This document shows positions 58,726 to 64,000 of a stretch of DNA of 64,000 bases, one piece after another. The position numbers and the translations under genes are program-made. The stretch spans positions 5,649,054-5,713,053 of the forward strand of contig NZ_RRCN01000001.1 in NCBI RefSeq assembly GCF_003863965.1, in the 5' to 3' direction. The stretch comes from Paenibacillus oralis. Lineage in GTDB: Bacteria; Bacillota; Bacilli; Paenibacillales; Paenibacillaceae. Below the pieces are notes generated by a model. The model made no database searches. It was not told the origin of the DNA and was given only the letters and a program-made list of their open reading frames with translations. Positions within the stretch are counted from its first letter, which is position 1, and each line of letters opens with the position of its first letter.

Positions 58726-60141
58726 TTAGCGAGCGATGACGTGGATCGGATGGCCTTCCACGAGTTCCGCGGTTTCCATCACGATTTCGCCCAGCGTCGG
58801 GTGAGCGTGGATCGTCAACGAGATATCTTCCAGCGTTGCGCCCATTTCGACCGCGAGGCCCAGCTCGGCGATCAGATTGGAAGCCTCGATACCGACGATT
58901 TGTGCGCCGAGAACAACGTTGTTATCCGCGTTAGCGACGATTTTGATGAAACCGTCAGGCTGGTTCAGCGAAGTTGCACGGCCGTTGCCCGCAAACGGGA
59001 ATTTGCCGGCTTTCACATTGAAGCCTTTTTCCTTCGCTTCTTTTTCGGTGTAACCTACGCTCGAGCATTCCGGATCGGTGAAAACAACCGCAGGAATCGC
59101 TTTGTAATCGACAACGGAAGGCAGTCCGGAAATCGCTTCAGCCGCTACCTTGCCTTCATAGGAAGCTTTATGCGCAAGCGCTGGGCCCGCTACGATATCG
59201 CCGATCGCGAAGATTTTCGGGTTGCTGGTGCGCCCTTGATGATCGACTTTCACCAGACCGCGGTCAGTCAACTCCACGCCGGCCAGATCGAGGCCGAGAT
59301 CTCCGTCCGTGTTAGGACGGCGGCCCACCGTTACCAGCAAATAATCGGCGGTGATTTCTTTGCTTTCGCCGTTCACGGAGTATTTCACCGTTACGTTCTT
59401 ATCGGTTTGCTCCGCGCTTTCGGCTTTCGCGTTCGCTACGATTTCAATGCCGGTTTTGGCCATGTTTTTCGCCACGAGGCGGGTCATGTCCTTGTCAAAG
59501 CCAGGCAGCACGCTGTCCATGCCTTCGATAATCGTCACTTTCGTGCCGAATTTGGAGAACATTTGGCCCAGCTCCGCACCGATATAGCCGCCGCCGATGA
59601 CGACCAGGCTGCCCGGAATTTCTTGCAGCTCAAGAGCTTCCGTGGAGGACAGGATGCGTCCGCCAAACGGGAACGGCTTCAGTTCAATCGGACGGGAGCC
59701 AGTCGCCAGAATACAGTTTTTGAAACGGTAACGCGGGGATTCGTGTTCATTGAAGCAGCGGGCTTCGCTGTCATTGATGAACATAACCTCGCCGCTGAAT
59801 ACTTCCACTTTGTTGCCTTTCAAGAGACCCGATACGCCTTGGGTCATTTTCTTGACGACACCATTTTTGAATTCTTGCGTTTTCTTAAAATCGACTTTAA
59901 CGTTTTCCGCCGTAATCCCGAAAGCATCGGCATGTTGCGCGGATTCATATTGGTGCGCCGCCGAAATCAGCGCTTTGGACGGAATACAGCCGCGGTTCAA
60001 GCAGACACCGCCAAGCTCGGATTTGTCCACGATCAGCACTTTTTGCCCTAGCTGAGCAGCGCGAATCGCTGCCACGTATCCGCCTGGGCCTGCTCCGACT
60101 ACCAGTGTATCAATATCAATAGATGCGTCTCCTACTACCAT
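58726..60141 (-). CDS. lpdA: Dihydrolipoyl dehydrogenase (E3)
   Basis: A 471-aa FAD disulfide oxidoreductase. FAD site TLVVGAGPGGYVAAIRAAQ, redox-active Cys pair GGVCLNRGCIPSK, NAD site LVVIGGGYIGAELG, and the C-terminal catalytic His-Glu in TIHAHPTLGE. It reoxidises dihydrolipoyl groups on the E2 core. ATG 60141 follows GGAGGTG; the longer frame overlaps pdhC. It is the last gene of pdhABC-lpdA, 7 bp after pdhC. Confidence 0.97.
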   Translation of the reverse strand: MVVGDASIDIDTLVVGAGPGGYVAAIRAAQLGQKVLIVDKSELGGVCLNRGCIPSKALISAAHQYESAQHADAFGITAENVKVDFKKTQEFKNGVVKKMTQGVSGLLKGNKVEVFSGEVMFINDSEARCFNEHESPRYRFKNCILATGSRPIELKPFPFGGRILSSTEALELQEIPGSLVVIGGGYIGAELGQMFSKFGTKVTIIEGMDSVLPGFDKDMTRLVAKNMAKTGIEIVANAKAESAEQTDKNVTVKYSVNGESKEITADYLLVTVGRRPNTDGDLGLDLAGVELTDRGLVKVDHQGRTSNPKIFAIGDIVAGPALAHKASYEGKVAAEAISGLPSVVDYKAIPAVVFTDPECSSVGYTEKEAKEKGFNVKAGKFPFAGNGRATSLNQPDGFIKIVANADNNVVLGAQIVGIEASNLIAELGLAVEMGATLEDISLTIHAHPTLGEIVMETAELVEGHPIHVIAR

Positions 60142-60148
60142 GATGGTA

Positions 60149-61441
60149 TTACACCTCCATAACAAGCAGCTCAGGGTTGGCGAGCAGCTGTTTAATATAG
60201 TTCATCGCGTTTTGAGCCGTTGCGCCGTCGATCAAACGGTGGTCGAAGCTGAGCGACAAGGCCATAACCGGAGCAACAACGATTTCTCCGTCTCTAACGG
60301 CCGGTTTTTGGCTGATCCGGCCGGTGCCCAGGATGGCAACTTCCGGATAGTTGATGATCGGCGTAAAGAACATACCGCCTGCGGAACCGATGTTCGAGAT
60401 CGAAATCGTGCTTCCCTTCATTTCGTTCGCGGACAGCTTGCCTTCGCGGCCGCGCAGCGCCAAATCGGAAATCGCTTCGGCGATCATCCAGATGCTCTTG
60501 CGGTCGGCAGCTTTCACAACCGGCACGATCAAGCCGTTGTCGGTGTCGGTGGCGATCCCGATATCGTAGTGTTTCTTGTAAACAATCTCATTGTTTACGT
60601 CGTCGATGGACGCGTTGAGTGCCGGATATTTGCGGACCGCGGCCACAAGCGCCTTAACGATAAACGGCAGGTAAGTGACCTTGATGCCTTTCTTCTCGGC
60701 AACAGGTTTCATGCGGGTGCGGAATGCCACCAGTTCCGTGACGTCCACTTCGTCCATGATCGTAACGTGCGGCGCGGTATAAGCGGATTTAACCATCGCG
60801 TTGGAAATGGCTTTCCGGATGCCTTTGAACGGTACGCGTTCTTCTTCGTCAGCCACTTCGATCGCGGTAGGTGCCGGAGCCGCTGGAGCCGCCGCCGCTG
60901 CGCCGGCCGCTGCCGGAGCTGCCGCTGCCGCCGGTGCGCCGCCGTTTTTGAACGCATCAACGTCTTCGCGCGTGATTTTGCCGGCTTTGCCCGTGCCCGG
61001 TACTTGCGCGATGTCGATGCCCAGCTCGCGGGCGTGTTTGCGCACGCTTGGCGTAGCCAATACTTCGCGGTTCGGCGCTGCGGGAGCTGCCGCTGCCGCC
61101 GGAGCCGCTGCGCCTGCTGCCGGTGCGGTTTCAGCTTGAGCCGGAGCTGCCGCTTCCGGTTCGTCATGCGCCGGAGCGTCCGCTTGCTCCGGAATGTCGC
61201 CTTCCGCGTCGATCACGGCGACGACTTGGCCTACGCGGAACACGGCGCCGTCGGTGCCGAACACTTCCTGTACCGTACCGTTTACCGGGCAAGGTACTTC
61301 CACAACGGCTTTGTCGTTTTGCACTTCCATAATGATATCTTCGTCCGTTACTTTGTCGCCCGGTTTGATGTGCATTTTAATAATTTCGCCTTCATGCAAA
61401 CCTTCCCCAAGCTCAGGGAAACGATATTCAAATTTAGCCAC
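60149..61441 (-). CDS. pdhC: Pyruvate dehydrogenase E2 (dihydrolipoamide acetyltransferase)
   Basis: A 430-aa core protein with one lipoyl domain (lipoyl Lys in VQNDKAVVEVP), an Ala/Pro-rich linker, a peripheral subunit-binding domain (ATPSVRKHARELGIDI...GKITREDV), a second Ala-rich linker and the catalytic domain, with the active-site His-Asp in LSFDHRLIDGA. The two linkers are so alanine-rich that they generate long false open frames on the other strand. It transfers acetyl to CoA and forms the 60-mer core. Confidence 0.97.
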   Translation of the reverse strand: MAKFEYRFPELGEGLHEGEIIKMHIKPGDKVTDEDIIMEVQNDKAVVEVPCPVNGTVQEVFGTDGAVFRVGQVVAVIDAEGDIPEQADAPAHDEPEAAAPAQAETAPAAGAAAPAAAAAPAAPNREVLATPSVRKHARELGIDIAQVPGTGKAGKITREDVDAFKNGGAPAAAAAPAAAGAAAAAPAAPAPTAIEVADEEERVPFKGIRKAISNAMVKSAYTAPHVTIMDEVDVTELVAFRTRMKPVAEKKGIKVTYLPFIVKALVAAVRKYPALNASIDDVNNEIVYKKHYDIGIATDTDNGLIVPVVKAADRKSIWMIAEAISDLALRGREGKLSANEMKGSTISISNIGSAGGMFFTPIINYPEVAILGTGRISQKPAVRDGEIVVAPVMALSLSFDHRLIDGATAQNAMNYIKQLLANPELLVMEV

Positions 61442-61466
61442 CGTAATGACCTCCTATTTCGTCGAA

Positions 61467-62447
61467 TTAGAATTCAAGAACTTTGTTGACGCCGTCGATG
61501 ACACGAGCCGGAGACGGAAGCCATTGATCCTCGATTTGCGCGAACGGATATACGGTATCCGGCGGCGCAACGCGAAGCACCGGAGCTTCCAGGTGCAAAA
61601 TCGCTTTTTCGTTGATTTGTGCGATCACTTCTGCGGCGATGCCCGCGGATTTTTGCGCTTCCTGTACAACGATGACGCGGTTCGTTTTCTTCACCGAAGC
61701 GACGATCGTGTCGATGTCCAGCGGCACCAACGTGCGCAGGTCGATAACTTCGGCTTTGATGCCTTTGGTTTTCTCCAGCTCTTCCGCCGCTTTGACAGCC
61801 GTGTGTACCATCAGTCCGTAAGCGATGATCGTTACGTCGGAACCTTCGCGAACGATGTTCGCTTTGCCGAGTTCAATTGTATAGTCCTCTTCAGGCACTT
61901 CGGCGCGGAAAGCATGGTACAAGTTCAAATGCTCCATGAAAAATACCGGGTCGTTATCGCGGATGGCCGAGATCAGCAGGCCTTTCGCATCATAAGGATT
62001 GGACGGAATCACCAGCTTGATGCCTGGAGTTTGCGCGATCAAACCTTCCAGAGCGTCGGTGTGCAGCTCCGCCGCTTTGACTCCGCCGCCGAACGGCGTG
62101 CGGAATACGACCGGCGCATGGTAACGTCCGCCGGAACGGTAACGCATCCGGGCCGCTTGCACCAAAATTTGGTCGAGCGCTTCAAAAATAAAGCCGACAA
62201 ACTGAATTTCCGCTACCGGACGGAAACCTTGAATCCCGAGGCCAACCGCCATGCCGCCGATCGCCGATTCGGCCAGCGGCGTATCCATCACGCGCTCTTC
62301 CCCGAATTCTTTTTGCAGACCTTCCGTTACGCGGAACACGCCGCCCACATGACCTACGTCTTCGCCGAAAATCAGGACGTTCGGATCACGCTTCAGTTCT
62401 ACGCGGAGCGCGTCGCGAATTGCTTCTTTCATATTCATTTGTGCCAT
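61467..62447 (-). CDS. pdhB: Pyruvate dehydrogenase E1 subunit beta
   Basis: A 326-aa protein with the thiamine-diphosphate pyrimidine-binding half of E1 (VLIFGEDVGHVGGVFRVTEG, TPLAESAIGGMAVGLG, LVVDLRTL-like EVIDLRTLVPLD). It pairs with PdhA to decarboxylate pyruvate and load acetyl onto E2 lipoyl groups. It lies between pdhA and pdhC with short gaps of 49 and 25 bp. Confidence 0.97.
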   Translation of the reverse strand: MAQMNMKEAIRDALRVELKRDPNVLIFGEDVGHVGGVFRVTEGLQKEFGEERVMDTPLAESAIGGMAVGLGIQGFRPVAEIQFVGFIFEALDQILVQAARMRYRSGGRYHAPVVFRTPFGGGVKAAELHTDALEGLIAQTPGIKLVIPSNPYDAKGLLISAIRDNDPVFFMEHLNLYHAFRAEVPEEDYTIELGKANIVREGSDVTIIAYGLMVHTAVKAAEELEKTKGIKAEVIDLRTLVPLDIDTIVASVKKTNRVIVVQEAQKSAGIAAEVIAQINEKAILHLEAPVLRVAPPDTVYPFAQIEDQWLPSPARVIDGVNKVLEF

Positions 62448-62496
62448 TCTATATATCCTCCTCTTTAGAACGATCTGACTAGATTAGACGTTGACC

Positions 62497-63564
62497 TTAT
62501 TGAAAATCGGCTTTTTGCTCTTCCAGATGTTTTGGCGTTTTCTCGAACATGCTGTCGATCAAGCCAGGAATCGTCATTTTTTCCGTTTGTTCTGCTTTTT
62601 TGATCTGCTCGTTCACGGTCGCTTTGGCTTCGTCTTTTACGCGAGCCGTATCTTCTTCAGACCACAGACCTTTTTTCTCCAAATATTTGGCGAGGCGGGC
62701 AATCGGATCTTTTTCGCTCCATTCCCCTTCTTCTTCTTTCGTCCGGTATTTGGAAGTATCGTCGGAAAGGGAGTGCGGACGGAAACGGTAAGTTACCGCT
62801 TCAATCAAAGTAGCGCCTTCTCCGTTACGAGCGCGTTCCGCCGCTTCACGAACGGCCGCGATTACAGCAAACACGTCCATGCCGTCGACTTTCACGCCGC
62901 GGATCCCGGCCGCAACCGCCTTGTGCGCAATGGACAAAGCAGCCGTTTGTTTTGAGAACGGCGTCGTAATCGCGTAACCGTTGTTTTGCACAAAGAAAAT
63001 GACCGGCAGCTTGAAAACACCAGCATAGTTCAATGCTTCGTAGAAGTCGCCTTCGGAGGAACCTCCGTCACCCGTATAAGTAATGGCCACATGTTTTTGC
63101 TTCTTCAATTTGTAGCCCATAGCGATGCCCATGGCATGCAAAACTTGCGCGCCGATAATGATTTGAGGCATAAGTACGTTGACGCCTTCCGGAATTTGTC
63201 CGCCATGCTGATGGCCGCGGGAATACAGGAAAGCTTGATACAACGGCAAACCGTGCCATACGAGCTGAGGCATATCGCGGTAGCCCGGGCAGACGAAGTC
63301 GTCTTTTTCCAAGGCAAATTCGCTGCCGACCATCGTCGCTTCTTGTCCGGATACCGGAGCATAGAAACCAAGGCGGCCTTGACGGCCCAAGTTAATGGCG
63401 CGTTCATCCCAAGTACGGGTGAATACCATGCGGTACATCAGTTCTTTCAATTGATCGTCGGAGAGCTCCGGCAGTTTATCTTTGTTAACGATTTCACCGG
63501 CCGGCGACAGCACGGACAAAGCTTCGACTTCCTCCGTATATACTTCATAAGGAATCTTGCTCAT
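62497..63564 (-). CDS. pdhA: Pyruvate dehydrogenase E1 subunit alpha
   Basis: A 355-aa E1 alpha with the thiamine-diphosphate motif (YTGDGGSSEGDFYEALNYAG...NNGYAITTP). The phosphorylation-loop region YRFRPHSLSDD is present. It is the first gene of the operon. ATG 63564 is the start, because GTG 63573 overlaps the AGGTG ribosome binding site. Confidence 0.97.
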   Translation of the reverse strand: MSKIPYEVYTEEVEALSVLSPAGEIVNKDKLPELSDDQLKELMYRMVFTRTWDERAINLGRQGRLGFYAPVSGQEATMVGSEFALEKDDFVCPGYRDMPQLVWHGLPLYQAFLYSRGHQHGGQIPEGVNVLMPQIIIGAQVLHAMGIAMGYKLKKQKHVAITYTGDGGSSEGDFYEALNYAGVFKLPVIFFVQNNGYAITTPFSKQTAALSIAHKAVAAGIRGVKVDGMDVFAVIAAVREAAERARNGEGATLIEAVTYRFRPHSLSDDTSKYRTKEEEGEWSEKDPIARLAKYLEKKGLWSEEDTARVKDEAKATVNEQIKKAEQTEKMTIPGLIDSMFEKTPKHLEEQKADFQ

Positions 63565-63616
63565 TTTTTTCACCTCGACTAAAAATTTGATTATCTTGTT
63601 CCTCTGTTATAGAATT

Positions 63617-63646
63617 ATTATACTCCTGTTTCATTCTCAAAGTCAA
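63617..63646 (-). promoter_or_regulatory. Promoter of pdhA
   Basis: On the minus strand TTGACT (63641-63646) and TATAAT (63617-63622) are 18 bp apart, about 50 nt before the start codon. Confidence 0.65.
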
Positions 63647-63758
63647 AGGAATTAAGGAGAATTGTGTCATATTTTTATTTTTGTTTATATAACAGTTTTC
63701 TTAAATTAATATAACACAAATTCCATTTAACCCATCATGACAAGGAGCGTGTAAAAGC

Positions 63759-64000
63759 ATGACGGATTCGCGCTATTTGAAACGAACCATTATTAAGGAA
63801 GAAATCGACAGCAAATACTTGGGGGAAAAACGATTTCTTCGTATTTACTTGCCTCCCGGGTACAACGAAATTTTGAGTTATCCTGTCGTATATTGTCAGG
63901 ATGGCGAGGAGTTTTTCAATTTCGGACGCATCGCCACGCACGCCAACCAGCTGATCCTCGACGAAGGAATCGATCCGTTTATCATCGTCGGCGTGGAAGT
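63759..64000 (+). CDS. Putative esterase, 5' part only
   Basis: The first 80 codons of a gene that runs off the right edge. ATG 63759 follows AAGGAG. The segment YLGEKRFLRIYLPPGYN, then YPVVYCQDGEEFFNFGR, is the N-terminal pattern of esterase D-like alpha/beta hydrolases (PF00756; B. subtilis YjcH and ferri-bacillibactin esterase relatives). The catalytic Ser lies beyond the window. It is divergent from pdhA. Confidence 0.75.
   Translation, partial: MTDSRYLKRTIIKEEIDSKYLGEKRFLRIYLPPGYNEILSYPVVYCQDGEEFFNFGRIATHANQLILDEGIDPFIIVGVE

Noticed and set aside
58666..60051. Long rightward frame of about 460 codons opposite lpdA
   Set aside because: It is the antisense of a fully conserved enzyme. 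The composition is Arg/His/Phe-rich and there is no ribosome binding site.
60140..61489. Long rightward frame opposite pdhC
   Set aside because: It is created by the Ala-rich, GC-rich linkers of pdhC read backwards; low complexity and no start signal.

Overview
The window looks like a chromosomal segment of an endospore-forming Gram-positive bacterium of the Paenibacillus type. The evidence is the spore genes cwlJ and gerQ, Gram-positive lipoprotein signals and AGGAGG-type ribosome binding sites, frequent TTG/GTG starts, a XerS-type recombinase, a ydaO-type c-di-AMP riboswitch and a pdhABCD operon. About 60 protein genes can be supported. No rRNA, tRNA, CRISPR or prophage was seen. One IS3-family element is present, plus at least three families of dispersed intergenic repeats.

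Layout. 1-8 kb: end of a sigma factor gene, a CNNM/CBS membrane protein with a structured leader, cwlJ-gerQ, an FAD oxidoreductase, small secreted or membrane proteins, a YCF48-type lipoprotein and a polysaccharide deacetylase. 8.2-10.5 kb: an IS2-like IS3-family element sitting in repeat-rich DNA. 10.5-16 kb: ldh, a CBS-MFS operon facing a divergent marR, then a spermidine-synthase-like gene coupled to xerS. 16-19.8 kb: a leftward pyrK-pyrD-lpdD-like-moeA-mobB operon. 19.9-24.4 kb: a second deacetylase, a LysM-3D cell wall protein behind the c-di-AMP riboswitch, and a polar amino acid ABC transporter. 24.5-31.5 kb: a remnant of an erm methyltransferase gene, then an alpha-glucan block (neopullulanase, glgA, glgB, glgC). 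31.6-37.9 kb: an operon of ABC ATPase, FG-GAP lipoprotein, response regulator and kinase, followed by an ArsR-like gene and a HAD hydrolase. 38-42 kb: a GDSL-MBOAT-DHHW-DUF4358 operon, probably for O-acylation of a cell-surface polymer. 42-44.6 kb: a second two-component system. 45-53 kb: topB, gltD, folA-thyA and an alkaline-phosphatase-like lipoprotein. 53-58.4 kb: a secreted coiled-coil protein behind a promoter-terminator leader, then an ArsR regulator with a four-domain persulfide-handling fusion and a methyltransferase. 58.7-63.6 kb: the leftward pdhABC-lpdA operon. The right edge holds the start of an esterase-like gene.

How the parts work together. Most genes are housekeeping: pyruvate oxidation, lactate formation, glycogen, folate/thymidylate, glutamate, pyrimidine and molybdenum cofactor. 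The accessory interest lies in three envelope or signalling operons of unclear purpose (31.6-35.9, 38.2-41.9 and 53-54 kb), in structured leaders (1.75, 21.5 and 53.0 kb) and in the repeat families that fill nearly every long non-coding gap. Where a start codon differs from the longest possible reading frame, it was chosen from the ribosome binding site and is explained in the entry.
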